A stretch of DNA of 64,000 bases from Sphingomonas psychrotolerans. Its GTDB lineage: Bacteria; Pseudomonadota; Alphaproteobacteria; Sphingomonadales; Sphingomonadaceae. The stretch's first letter is position 1; each line of letters starts with the position of its first letter. Positions 17,802-25,945 of this stretch are shown one piece after another. The notes beneath the pieces were generated by a model that ran no database searches, was not told where the DNA came from, and was given only the letters and a program-made list of their open reading frames with translations. The translations under genes were made by a program, and so were the position numbers. The stretch covers positions 3,603,501-3,667,500 of the forward strand of contig NZ_CP024923.1 of the NCBI RefSeq assembly GCF_002796605.1. Reading direction: 5' to 3'.

Positions 17802-20336
17802 CTAGCCGTCGACTGCCGCTTCGGCGTCGCTCGCCGGTGTCGCGGGTCGGGCGAGGAAGCGACTATAGGCCCAGCTGATCCCGATCAGTACCACGCCGAG
17901 CGCGAGGAAAGACAGGATGCGCAGCATGCCGTCGAGCGCGGCGGCGTCGACGAGGAACACCTTGAACGTCACCAGCGTGAGCAAGGCGAGCCCGGCGATC
18001 CGCAGGTCGTAGACGCCGGCGGTGATCCCGCGCCACAGCCAGAACAGGGCCAAGCCGAGCAAAGCGGCCGAATAGCCGCCATTTTCGAGCGTGCCTACCG
18101 GGCCGGTCAACATATCGCCATGCGTTGCCTGGCGAACCGTGACGAGCAAGGCGACGACTGTGAGCAGCGCCCCCCCGACGCGGTGCGCGGGAATCCTCGC
18201 CACGGTCCACAGCCAGAGGGCGGCCGTGACGGCGTGGACGACCGCGGCGTTGAGCAGCGGAACCGCGCCCACGCCCTGCGGGACGATTGCGGGATTGAGC
18301 AGCAGCAGATCGAACCAGGCGATGCGGAACAGTCCGAGCCCGAACAAGACCCTGCCGAGCGACATGAAGCGGCCGCTGCGCAGCAGGTACCACCCCGAAG
18401 CCAGGCACGCCTGGCTGAGCAATGCCCGCTCGACGAAGCCGAGGCTCGCGAAATGCTCCGGCGTCGTGATCGTCAGAATTTGCTTGGCGAGCACATAGAC
18501 GAGCAGGATCCCCACCCCGATCGCGAGGCTGCCGATCAGCCGCCGCGCGCGTCCGAGCTGGCGCGGATCGGGCATAATTCCGAGCAGCGCCGCAGTCGGC
18601 AGGGCGAGTGCGGGGAACAGATCGCGCAGTGCGGGGATGGCGAGATACGGCAGTGGATCACCGGCCAGCGACGTAGCGATCAGCTTCGCCAGTTCGGCGA
18701 GCGGGAGCGCGGCGGCAATCAGCGCGGCGACATAGGGCAGGGCCGGAAGCGCGAACAGCGCCGGCGCCCGGGCGACCCGTGCCCAGCCGGCGAGGCCGAG
18801 CAGCACCAGAGCGAGCGGCAGCGCGAGCCACGCTCCGGGCAGAAACTGGGCAAGGCCGAGCGCGACGAGCAGAGCGGTCACCAGGCTGGCGGCGGTCAGC
18901 GTGGGGTCGCCCACCTCGCTCCTCACACGCCAGGCGAGATGGGCGCAGGCCGCGGCGGCAAGCAGCTCGAGCATCCCCCAGGCCTCCGGCGCGAGCAGCG
19001 CGGGCGCGCACGCATGTGCGACGAGCAGCGGCCCGGCGGTGCCGCCGAGCGCGAGCACCGCCCAGCTGCGGCCCCGGCTCGCGAGCAAATGGCCCGAAAC
19101 TGCGAACAACACGCTGGCGACCGCTGCGGCCAGCGGAGTCGCGCTGCGTTCCGGCTGGATCAGCGCCAGCGTTTCGAGCACCAGCAGGAAGCCGAGCGCC
19201 GCCAGTGCCGCGGGGAGATAAAGCGATTGTCGCCACGACAGGAACAACGCCGCCGCGGCGAGCACGAGATAGAAGCTCCACGCCAGCGCGCCGAATTCAA
19301 GCGAAGGCGCGAGCGCGAGCAATTGAACGAAGCCGGCGACGAGCGGGGCGAGCCGCAGCCAGCGATTATGCGTGCCGGTCGCGGGCAGCGCGGCGCTGGC
19401 GCAGACGGCGAGCAGCATGGTGAAGGCGCCGACCGCCGACAGATCTCCGCCGCGCCCTGGCAGCGCCGCGATCAGGAAATTGACCCAGCCGAACCCCGCG
19501 ACGCTAGCGGCGAGCGCAAGCCAGCCCCAGCCGCGATGGATCGCCAGCCCGAACAACGCCGCGATGAACAGGCCGAGATAGACGAGCAGCGGCCCGATCC
19601 CCGCCGCGTCGAACCCCGCGACCAACGGCGCCGCGAAGCCGCCGATCAGCGCCATCACGGCGGTGGGCGGGCCGTGGCGCAGCGCGAGTCCCATCGCCGT
19701 GGCCGTGACGATGACAACGGCGACGAACGCCGTGAGCGGCGAAATCAGATGGTAAAGCGCCGCCGCCATGTAGAGCGTGCCGTACAGGCTGGCGATGCCG
19801 GCACCGGCGAGGACCTGCGCGACGCGCGGGTCCTCGGCCGTCGCGGGGAAGCGCCGCGCGGCTTCGCTGGCGCCGATCAGCGCGGCGCCGAACAATGCGG
19901 CGAGCATCGTGCGCGTGCCAGGGCCGAGCAACCCGCTCTCGATCGAGTAGCGCACGAGGAAGAAGCCCGCGAGGACCAGCGCCGCCCCGCCGATCCAGAT
20001 CGGCAACCGCCCGCCGATCAGCGATTCGAGATTGACCGAAGGTGGCGCGCGCATGGCGCGTGGCGCAGGCGCCATTTGTGCCGCAGGACGCGCCGCAGCG
20101 GCGATCGCGCGTGCTGGCGGCGGAGGCGGGGCCTCCGGCTCCGCACTCGGCACTGCGTCGGCCGCATCCGGCGCGTCGGCCGAAGCAGGTGCGACGAAAC
20201 GGGACTCGCGCTCCCCCAGTCGCACGACGAGTGACTCGACGCGACGCAACTCCTGTTCCAAAACGGCGAGGCGACGCAGGACCACGAAGAAGGCCGCGCC
20301 GACACCAAGGGCGAGCAGGAGCGTGAAGATGTCCAC
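17802..20336 (-). CDS. DUF2339 multi-spanning membrane protein
   Basis: The protein has 844 residues. A first helix is followed by a short coiled-coil-like segment (about 20-45; RRLAVLEQELRRVESLV), a Pro/Ala-rich linker (about 55-100), then the conserved LESLIGGRLPIWIGGAALVLAGFFLVRY-type start of the DUF2339 domain and more than 20 predicted membrane helices to the C-terminus. The family is widespread in Proteobacteria and has no established function. The GTG start has AAGGAG upstream. It is divergent from the GST gene. Confidence 0.88.
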   Translation of the reverse strand: MDIFTLLLALGVGAAFFVVLRRLAVLEQELRRVESLVVRLGERESRFVAPASADAPDAADAVPSAEPEAPPPPPARAIAAAARPAAQMAPAPRAMRAPPSVNLESLIGGRLPIWIGGAALVLAGFFLVRYSIESGLLGPGTRTMLAALFGAALIGASEAARRFPATAEDPRVAQVLAGAGIASLYGTLYMAAALYHLISPLTAFVAVVIVTATAMGLALRHGPPTAVMALIGGFAAPLVAGFDAAGIGPLLVYLGLFIAALFGLAIHRGWGWLALAASVAGFGWVNFLIAALPGRGGDLSAVGAFTMLLAVCASAALPATGTHNRWLRLAPLVAGFVQLLALAPSLEFGALAWSFYLVLAAAALFLSWRQSLYLPAALAALGFLLVLETLALIQPERSATPLAAAVASVLFAVSGHLLASRGRSWAVLALGGTAGPLLVAHACAPALLAPEAWGMLELLAAAACAHLAWRVRSEVGDPTLTAASLVTALLVALGLAQFLPGAWLALPLALVLLGLAGWARVARAPALFALPALPYVAALIAAALPLAELAKLIATSLAGDPLPYLAIPALRDLFPALALPTAALLGIMPDPRQLGRARRLIGSLAIGVGILLVYVLAKQILTITTPEHFASLGFVERALLSQACLASGWYLLRSGRFMSLGRVLFGLGLFRIAWFDLLLLNPAIVPQGVGAVPLLNAAVVHAVTAALWLWTVARIPAHRVGGALLTVVALLVTVRQATHGDMLTGPVGTLENGGYSAALLGLALFWLWRGITAGVYDLRIAGLALLTLVTFKVFLVDAAALDGMLRILSFLALGVVLIGISWAYSRFLARPATPASDAEAAVDG

Positions 20337-20436
20337 CAGCTTCTCCTTGGCACAGCGGATTCGCGCTGTCGTGGCAAACCAGATGCTCCCCGGGGTCCGG
20401 AGTGTCAGGTTTGCGGCATGATGGAGGGAATGTCCG

Positions 20437-21117
20437 ATGATCGTGTTTGGTTCGACGCTGTCGCCTTACGTGCGCAAATGCATGGTGTTCGGGGCGGAAA
20501 AAGGACTGGATCTCGAGCTGCAGCCCGCCGGCCTCGGGCGCGGCGGGGCCGATTTCCAGGCCGCCAGCCCCTTCGGCAAGATACCCGGTTTCAAGGATGA
20601 CGATTTCCTGATCTCCGATTCGTCAGCGATCGTCACTTATCTCGAGGCCAAATTTCCTGACCCCAATTTGATCCCGCTCGAGCCTCGCGCGCGATCCCGG
20701 ACGATCTGGTATGACGAACTGGCGGATACGCTCATGATGGCGGCGGGCAGCGCGATCTTCGGCAATCGCTTCGTTCGGCCGCGCGTGCTCAAGCAGGAAT
20801 GCGATCATGAGGCGGCGGATCTGGCTGAGCGCGACCTGTTGCCGCCGCTCTTCGATTATCTCGAGAAGATCATCCCGGCGAGCGGCTTCCTCGTCGAGGA
20901 CCGGCTGACGCTTGCAGACATAGCGGTGGTGAGCCCGTTCGCGACACTCGGCTGCATCGGCGTGGTGGCCGACGCCGCGCGCTATCCGCGTACCGCCGGT
21001 TATGTTGAGGCGATATTGGCGCGCCCGAGCTTCGCGTCGATCGTCGCGAAGGATCAGGCGGTGGTGGCCGCGATGGGCGGTCCGGTGATCGCCGGGCAGG
21101 CCGCCTCAGGCGAGTAG
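20437..21117 (+). CDS. Glutathione S-transferase family protein
   Basis: This 226-residue protein has an N-terminal thioredoxin-fold domain (about 1-78) with the active-site region STLSPYVRKC, the cis-Pro segment GKIPGF, and the glutathione gamma-glutamyl contact DSSAIVTYLE. An all-helical C-terminal domain follows (LTLADIAVVSPFATLG). It is cytosolic by family. The electrophile substrate cannot be predicted. GGAGG lies upstream of ATG 20437. Confidence 0.9.
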   Translation: MIVFGSTLSPYVRKCMVFGAEKGLDLELQPAGLGRGGADFQAASPFGKIPGFKDDDFLISDSSAIVTYLEAKFPDPNLIPLEPRARSRTIWYDELADTLMMAAGSAIFGNRFVRPRVLKQECDHEAADLAERDLLPPLFDYLEKIIPASGFLVEDRLTLADIAVVSPFATLGCIGVVADAARYPRTAGYVEAILARPSFASIVAKDQAVVAAMGGPVIAGQAASGE

Positions 21118-21140
21118 CCAAGCCGCGTGTCGGGCTTTAG

Positions 21141-22067
21141 ATGGGCGGCATGCGGTTCGGCTTCATCAAATGCCATGGCTCGGGGAACGACTTTCCCCTG
21201 ATCGACGCGCGCGCGATCGCGCTGGACGATCGGGATTGGGCGCGGGTGGCGCGTGCGCTCGCCGACCGCGACGGTCCCGTCGGTGGCGACGGGCTGTTGC
21301 TGCTCGTTTCCGGTGACGATGGACACGCCTTCGGGATGCGGATGTTCAATTCGGACGGCTCCGAGGCCGAAACCTGCCTCAACGGGCTGCGCTGCGTGGC
21401 GCGCGCCGGCTTCGAGGCGCTCGGCATCGACGTGGCCAATGTCAAACTCAAGACCAGCTCGGCCGCAGTTGCGCGCGAAGCGCCGCTTGCGCCGGGGGTG
21501 GAGACGGTTCGCACGGTCGTGGGACCCGCCTCGACCGAGCTGGCCGATATCGGTCTCATGGGAGCGCTGTCCGAGCTCCCCAGCCACCGCGCGTTCACTG
21601 CAGTGGCGATGCCCAATCCGCATCTCGTGACCTTTGTCGATACGATCGACGAAGCCGAATTGGTGGCGCTAGGTGAATATTGCGAGGCCGGGCCGGCGCT
21701 CATCCCGGGCCGGGCCAATGTGTCGTTCGTCGAGCTGCGCGGGCCGGACTTGTTCGTGCGCACCTTCGAACGCGGCGTGGGGCTGACCGACAGCTGCGGC
21801 AGCGCAATGGCGGCGTCGGTGCTCGCCGCGGGACTCACCGGGCGGGTACCGATCGGCACCGAAATGCGGGTGCTCAACAAAGGCGGGCTGGTCGGCGGGC
21901 GCGCGGCCGCCGATCGCATCGTCACGATCAGCGGCAACGCGACCTTTCTCTACGATGCCAGCGTGGAAGTGGATCTCGCGGGCGAGCGAGCCCAAGACCC
22001 GGTAGTTCATGCCCGCCGCGAGGACGAAGCCGATGCCTGGAACGCGGCCGTCGCGGCGCTCGGCTGA
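21141..22067 (+). CDS. dapF: Diaminopimelate epimerase-like protein (divergent DapF)
   Basis: This 308-residue protein has two tandem DapF alpha/beta halves. The catalytic cysteine pair is present, but in altered motifs: DGSEAETCLNGLRC, where classical DapF has CGNG, and GLTDSCGSAMAAS, where the usual form is ACGTGA. The opening IKCHGSGNDFPLID is standard. DapF interconverts LL- and meso-diaminopimelate for lysine and peptidoglycan synthesis. The changed first motif suggests a paralogue or altered substrate. The start could be 21141 or ATG 21150. No lysine-pathway neighbours are present. Confidence 0.8.
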   Translation: MGGMRFGFIKCHGSGNDFPLIDARAIALDDRDWARVARALADRDGPVGGDGLLLLVSGDDGHAFGMRMFNSDGSEAETCLNGLRCVARAGFEALGIDVANVKLKTSSAAVAREAPLAPGVETVRTVVGPASTELADIGLMGALSELPSHRAFTAVAMPNPHLVTFVDTIDEAELVALGEYCEAGPALIPGRANVSFVELRGPDLFVRTFERGVGLTDSCGSAMAASVLAAGLTGRVPIGTEMRVLNKGGLVGGRAAADRIVTISGNATFLYDASVEVDLAGERAQDPVVHARREDEADAWNAAVAALG

Positions 22068-22144
22068 ACTTGTCACGCCACGAACGGCTGGCTAGCCTGG
22101 CCTGACCAGCGGCCGGACGACCGGCGCCCGAGGGGGATTTGCCG

Positions 22145-23080
22145 ATGTCGTGGGTTCGTTCGCTTGCCGCCGCCGCGCTGTTGGCACTGCCGCTTTCGCT
22201 CGCGGCGCAGGACGTGCTGCAGCCCCGGCTGCCCAGGATCGACAAGCCGCTTCCGCCCGCCCCCGATCGCCACCCCCGCGCGAACGTGATGCTCGCCGAT
22301 TATCGCTACGACGATCTGCTATGGGAGAATGATCGCACCGCGCACCGAATCTATGGTCATGCGCTCGAAGCCTATGAGCCGCCTTCGGGTTCCGGGATCG
22401 ACAGCTGGGGCAAGAACGTCGCCTGGCCGTTCATGGACCGGCAACTCAGGAGCGGCGACCAGCACGGCTTCCACGGCGAGGGGCTCGATCATTATAATGT
22501 CGGCACCTCGCGCGGGGCCGGAGGGCTCGGCATCTGGCTCGACAACAAGCTGTGGACCTCGCGCAACTTCAGGAACCATCGCATCCTGAGGAACGGTCCC
22601 GACGCCGCCGATTTGGAAGTCGACTACGCGCCATGGCCAGTCGATGTGAACCGCAAGGTTTGGGAGACGCGGCGCTTCACTCTGCCGATGGGCACCCATT
22701 TCACCCGCATGGTGTCGACGATCCGCTCGGACAAACCCGGGCCGCTGGTGGTGGGGATCGGAATCGCGCGCAAGCCCACCGGTGCGGAAGGCGAAGTGAC
22801 GGTCGACAAGGCGCGCGGGCTGATTTCGTGGTGGGGGCCGGAGCAAGGCGATCACGGACGGATGGCGGTTGCGCTGCGTTTCGATCCGGCGATGCTCGTC
22901 GACGTCGTCAAGGATGCCGACAATCATCTGGCGCTGTTGCGCGTCACTCCAGGCAAGCCGTTCGTCTATCATTCGGGCTCGGCATGGACGCTCGGCAACG
23001 GTGGGTTCCGCACGCGTGCCGACTGGGATCGCTATGCAGCGGCGGAACCAGTGACGTTCGCGGTGCCCAAGGCGCGTTGA
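22145..23080 (+). CDS. DUF4861 family secreted protein
   Basis: This 311-residue protein has a signal peptide (SLAAAALLALPLSLAAQ) and a DUF4861-type body. The family pattern is visible in DDLLWENDRTAHRIYG, SGIDSWGKNVAWPF, DHYNVGTSRGAGGLGIW and NRKVWETRRFTLPMG. DUF4861 members are commonly encoded in polysaccharide-degradation loci; here the nearest carbohydrate-type gene is the DUF1080 protein about 4 kb away. AGGGGG upstream supports ATG 22145 rather than TTG 22139. Confidence 0.82.
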   Translation: MSWVRSLAAAALLALPLSLAAQDVLQPRLPRIDKPLPPAPDRHPRANVMLADYRYDDLLWENDRTAHRIYGHALEAYEPPSGSGIDSWGKNVAWPFMDRQLRSGDQHGFHGEGLDHYNVGTSRGAGGLGIWLDNKLWTSRNFRNHRILRNGPDAADLEVDYAPWPVDVNRKVWETRRFTLPMGTHFTRMVSTIRSDKPGPLVVGIGIARKPTGAEGEVTVDKARGLISWWGPEQGDHGRMAVALRFDPAMLVDVVKDADNHLALLRVTPGKPFVYHSGSAWTLGNGGFRTRADWDRYAAAEPVTFAVPKAR

Positions 23081-23110
23081 ACCTCGCCGCCTGACCTCGT
23101 TCCCTGCCGC

Positions 23111-23578
23111 TCAGGGCAGGCAATAATGATCCGCCAGCCGATCGAGCGCGATGCCAAGCACCAGCTTGCCGGCACGGCTCGGCCAGCCCAGTGTCTTCTC
23201 CGCCATCGTCAGCCCGTCTCCGGCGCAGACTACCCGCCAGAGCACATCCGAGAGCCCGCGCCCGACTGCCGTCACGGCGGCGTCGAAACGGCGCTTGGCG
23301 GCGATCTGCGTCAAGGTCGGATCCAGCGCAGGCCGCGCGCCCCGCGGGGCGCGCGGGCTGGGGTCCCACCGCATCGTCACGCACGGACCCAGCGCGGCCA
23401 TCTCGTAATCGACCCGCAGCCGCTCGCCCGCCTCGAACTGGCGCGCGTCGACATGCCCCCGCGCGCGCAGCCAGCCCAAAGGCGATTCGGCGAGATTGAC
23501 GGTGACGCTTCGCCGCGCCCGGCGCGCCGTTTCGCCGGTGCCGATGCGATCGGTTTTCCGTTCGACGAGTTCACGCAT
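23111..23578 (-). CDS. DUF6456 domain protein
   Basis: This 155-residue protein ends with a domain I recognise as DUF6456 (YEMAALGPCVTMRWD, RRFDAAVTAVGRGLSDVLWRVVCAG, EKTLGWPSRAGKLVLGIALDRLADHY). The C-terminal part looks helix-turn-helix-like, so DNA binding is likely but unproven. It is divergent from an XRE-type gene with a 90-base shared promoter region that contains a perfect dyad. Such pairing suggests the two act on the same control region. Confidence 0.8.
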   Translation of the reverse strand: MRELVERKTDRIGTGETARRARRSVTVNLAESPLGWLRARGHVDARQFEAGERLRVDYEMAALGPCVTMRWDPSPRAPRGARPALDPTLTQIAAKRRFDAAVTAVGRGLSDVLWRVVCAGDGLTMAEKTLGWPSRAGKLVLGIALDRLADHYCLP

Positions 23579-23642
23579 GCTGATCTCCTTTTGTTCTATT
23601 CCATCCCCTTGCCACGGAGTCCTGTTTGTAGGAAAGAGAAAA

Positions 23643-23655
23643 AACCATATTGGTT
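23643..23655. promoter_or_regulatory. Dyad AACCATATTGGTT before the HTH gene
   Basis: This is a perfect 5-3-5 inverted repeat (AACCA-TAT-TGGTT) immediately ahead of the Shine-Dalgarno (TAGGAG, about 23655-23660) of the HTH gene that starts at 23669. Its position overlapping the likely transcription or translation start suits autorepression by the HTH protein. Binding is inferred. Confidence 0.45.
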
Positions 23656-23668
23656 AGGAGTCCGCAGA

Positions 23669-24232
23669 ATGATCACTGCCATTCGGGAGGTTCGGCGCGC
23701 CAAAGGGCTAACCCTCGACGAAGTCGCGCAACGCTGCGATCCGCCCACCACCGCGCAGACGATAGGTCGCCTCGAGACCGGCACGCGCACCGTTTCCATC
23801 GGCTGGCTGAATCGGATCGCCGCGGCGCTCGACGTCGACACCGCGGATCTGGTCCGTCTGCCCGATCGCCCGGAGATCGCGGTCGCGGCGGTCCTCGACG
23901 GCAGCGGTGCGCAGGCACCGCGCCGTCCGGCTTCGGTGGTGCCCCCGCGGAGCGAGCCGGGGATGATCGCCATCACGGTGAGCGGCGGGATCGGCGATTA
24001 TCGCGCCGGCGACGAGATCTGGTGCAATCGTCTCGCGCCCGGCGCTTATGCCGGCGCGCTGAACCGCGACGTGCTCGTGCCGCGGCCCGCCGGTCGGTTC
24101 CTGTTCGGCCGGCTGATCGGGCGCGAAGGCGACAAATTGCATCTGCTGCCGCTCGGCGCCGGCGCGCGGCAGCAAGTGGTGAATGACCCGGCCTGGATCG
24201 CCTGTGCGGTGCGACTGGTGCGCGCGCTCTAG
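23669..24232 (+). CDS. XRE-family helix-turn-helix regulator with C-terminal sensor-like domain
   Basis: This 187-residue protein has an N-terminal XRE/Cro HTH (about 1-58; IREVRRAKGLTLDEVAQRC, TIGRLETGTRTVSIGWLNRIA). The C-terminal part (about 85-187) is beta-rich (SGGIGDYRAGDEIWCNRL, RPAGRFLFGRLIGREGDKLHLLPLG) and resembles the LexA-like/peptidase-S24-type fold in outline, though no Ser-Lys pair is obvious. ATG 23669 has TAGGAG at good spacing; the longer upstream frame antisense to DUF6456 is spurious. Confidence 0.82.
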   Translation: MITAIREVRRAKGLTLDEVAQRCDPPTTAQTIGRLETGTRTVSIGWLNRIAAALDVDTADLVRLPDRPEIAVAAVLDGSGAQAPRRPASVVPPRSEPGMIAITVSGGIGDYRAGDEIWCNRLAPGAYAGALNRDVLVPRPAGRFLFGRLIGREGDKLHLLPLGAGARQQVVNDPAWIACAVRLVRAL

Positions 24233-24300
24233 CCCCTTGCCGACCGCCGCGGAGAGGCGCAATCTCCGGTCAGAAAAGGGCAATGCAGGAGGGGACTGCA

Positions 24301-24666
24301 ATGATCAAAAGCGCAACGGCGATCGCAGCCGTGCTGGTGTTTGCCGCGCCGGCGCTGGCCGAAGACTGGGATTTCATCCTCGTCAACAATACGGGCAAAA
24401 CGATCAAGACGGTCGAGGTGTCGCCGGGTGGCGCCGGCACCTGGGTGGCGAACAAGATCGACACCGAGCTCACCAAAGAGGCCAAATCGGTCAAGCCCAA
24501 CGGCAAGATGACCGTTCATTTCGACAAGGGCGGCGGCTGTCGATACGATCTGAAGGCGACGTTCGACGACGGGAGCTCGGCGGTGTGGAGCGCCATCAAC
24601 GTCTGCGACAATGCCTATGTGACGGTCAATTACGCCAATGGCACGCCGACCTTCAAGGCAAGCTAG
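24301..24666 (+). CDS. Small secreted protein of unknown function
   Basis: The protein has 121 residues. The signal peptide (IKSATAIAAVLVFAAPALA) is cleaved near residue 20. The mature part is a small beta-rich domain (FILVNNTGKTIKTVEVSPGG; KMTVHFDKGGGCRYDLKATFDDG; VWSAINVCDNAYVTVNY) with two Cys that may form a disulfide. The layout is like small periplasmic or extracellular Ig-like proteins. ATG 24301 has CAGGAGGGG upstream. Function is unknown. Confidence 0.8.
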   Translation: MIKSATAIAAVLVFAAPALAEDWDFILVNNTGKTIKTVEVSPGGAGTWVANKIDTELTKEAKSVKPNGKMTVHFDKGGGCRYDLKATFDDGSSAVWSAINVCDNAYVTVNYANGTPTFKAS

Positions 24667-24683
24667 CGGCCGATGCGAGGGAA

Positions 24684-24759
24684 TGGTGGGCGCTGACGGG
24701 CTCGAACCGCCGACCCTCTCGGTGTAAACGAGATGCTCTACCAACTGAGCTAAGCGCCC
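24684..24759 (-). tRNA. tRNA-Val (anticodon UAC)
   Basis: A 76-base cloverleaf reads on the minus strand: acceptor GGGCGCT pairing with AGCGCCC, D-arm GCTC/GAGC, anticodon stem TCTCG/CGAGA with loop TTTACAC (anticodon TAC), T-arm with loop TTCGAGC, discriminator A and an encoded CCA. It lies between the small secreted protein gene and the MarR-type gene. Confidence 0.96.
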
Positions 24760-24807
24760 TTGCACCCCGCCGATGCCAAAAGCTGCGCGCGGGGGCAAGG
24801 CCCGGTT

Positions 24808-25761
24808 TCACACGAGCGGCAATCCGGCCCGCTTGACTGCGCTCGCATAGCTTCGCATGCCTTCGATCCCCTTGGGGCTGAGCCCGATATAGGCGCGCCG
24901 CCGGTCGGCCGGATCGGCTTGCCGTTCGAACAGTCCGGCATCGTGCAGCGTGCCGATCCAGCGCAGCGCCGTCGTCGGCGGCACCGCCGCGGCGATGCAC
25001 AGGCTCGACACCGAGACCTGGCGCCGTTCGAGTTGCGCGGCAAACAGATCGAGCAGCATATCCCAGGCCGGATCGGCGAACAGTTCGTCGGCGAAGAACT
25101 GCGCCCGCATCCTTCGCGCGCGAATCACCGCGCGGATCTCCGCGGCGGCGATCTCCACCGGTGGCCCGGCCTCGGGACCGCGATAGCCGCTGCCTCGGTC
25201 GCGCACCCCTGCGCGCGGTTCGGAGTCCTCGCTGCGAGTCAATCGCGCGAGCGTTTCGGCGATCCGCGCCACTTCCTCGCTCAGTCGACGCAGGCGGACC
25301 GACTCGGCCTCGCGGTTGACGTCGTCCATCACGCCGCGGGCGTGCCATCTGGCGGCGGCGATCGCACTGATCCGCTCGGCGCGGGCAGGGCGGCAAAGGA
25401 TCTGGCTGTGCGGGCCGAGCAACTGGGCGGCCGCCACGTCGATCTGTTCGGGCAGCACCGTCGCGACGACGCCTAGCGAGCGTTCGCGCGCCATCGTATC
25501 GACGCGCGCCAGCACGATGTCGAGCAGCGCTTCGGGCGCGCCCGCCGCTTCGATCAGGATCAGATCGAGCCCGTCATAGTTGCTCAGATCGGCCGAAGCC
25601 TCGGCGAAGGAGACCGGCTTGCGGGCCTTGCCCCCGGCGAGCTCCAGCGCCTCGAGGGCCTCCGCGGCGGCCTCTGGGCTGTCCGCGATGACCAATGCAA
25701 TCGCAGCGGCGCTGGCATAGCCGTCGCCGGAGCTTTCGGGGAGCATGGTCAATCTCGCCAT
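24808..25761 (-). CDS. MarR-type winged-helix regulator with N-terminal receiver-like domain
   Basis: The C-terminal half (about 215-317) is a MarR-family winged helix (VSSLCIAAAVPPTTALRWIGTLHDAGLF, then PADRRRAYIGLSPKG, the wing pattern with a DRR motif). The N-terminal half (about 1-125) has alternating strands and helices (LDLILIEAAGAPE, LGVVATVLPEQIDV) like a degenerate receiver domain, but lacks the acidic phosphorylation pocket. ATG 25761 with GAGGCAGG upstream (317 residues) is preferred over TTG 25815, which would add 18 residues. A perfect dyad lies at 25829-25843. Target genes are unknown; the neighbouring pnt operon is a candidate. Confidence 0.8.
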   Translation of the reverse strand: MARLTMLPESSGDGYASAAAIALVIADSPEAAAEALEALELAGGKARKPVSFAEASADLSNYDGLDLILIEAAGAPEALLDIVLARVDTMARERSLGVVATVLPEQIDVAAAQLLGPHSQILCRPARAERISAIAAARWHARGVMDDVNREAESVRLRRLSEEVARIAETLARLTRSEDSEPRAGVRDRGSGYRGPEAGPPVEIAAAEIRAVIRARRMRAQFFADELFADPAWDMLLDLFAAQLERRQVSVSSLCIAAAVPPTTALRWIGTLHDAGLFERQADPADRRRAYIGLSPKGIEGMRSYASAVKRAGLPLV

Positions 25762-25828
25762 CACCTGCCTCAAGTTCGCCTTCTGTTCCGGAGATGCCGC
25801 AAGGCCCCGAAACAATTGAGTCCGACTT

Positions 25829-25843
25829 CCTCCATTTTGGAGG
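25829..25843. promoter_or_regulatory. Dyad CCTCCATTTTGGAGG upstream of the MarR-type gene
   Basis: This is a perfect 6-3-6 inverted repeat (CCTCCA-TTT-TGGAGG) about 70 bases upstream of the preferred start of the regulator. MarR proteins commonly bind such dyads in their own promoters. It could instead contribute GGAGG as a ribosome binding site for the alternative TTG start at 25815, though the spacing is long. Confidence 0.45.
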
Positions 25844-25945
25844 TTATGAGGCGACCCGCGCGACGGGTTGATCGATCAAGCGTCCATTCCGGATCGAATG
25901 GCGAGACTATCGAGACTTATTGTCGAAATCCCCCGTCCATCGCTT

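Noticed and set aside
18120..20234. Frame of 704 codons antisense to the DUF2339 gene
   Set aside because: It is composed mainly of Arg, Glu, Gln and Gly with no motif; the minus strand carries a well-supported membrane protein.
20374..20414. Inverted GCAAACC/GGTTTGC arms between the DUF2339 and GST genes
   Set aside because: The arms are seven bases with a 27-base spacer; this is too weak to call an operator.
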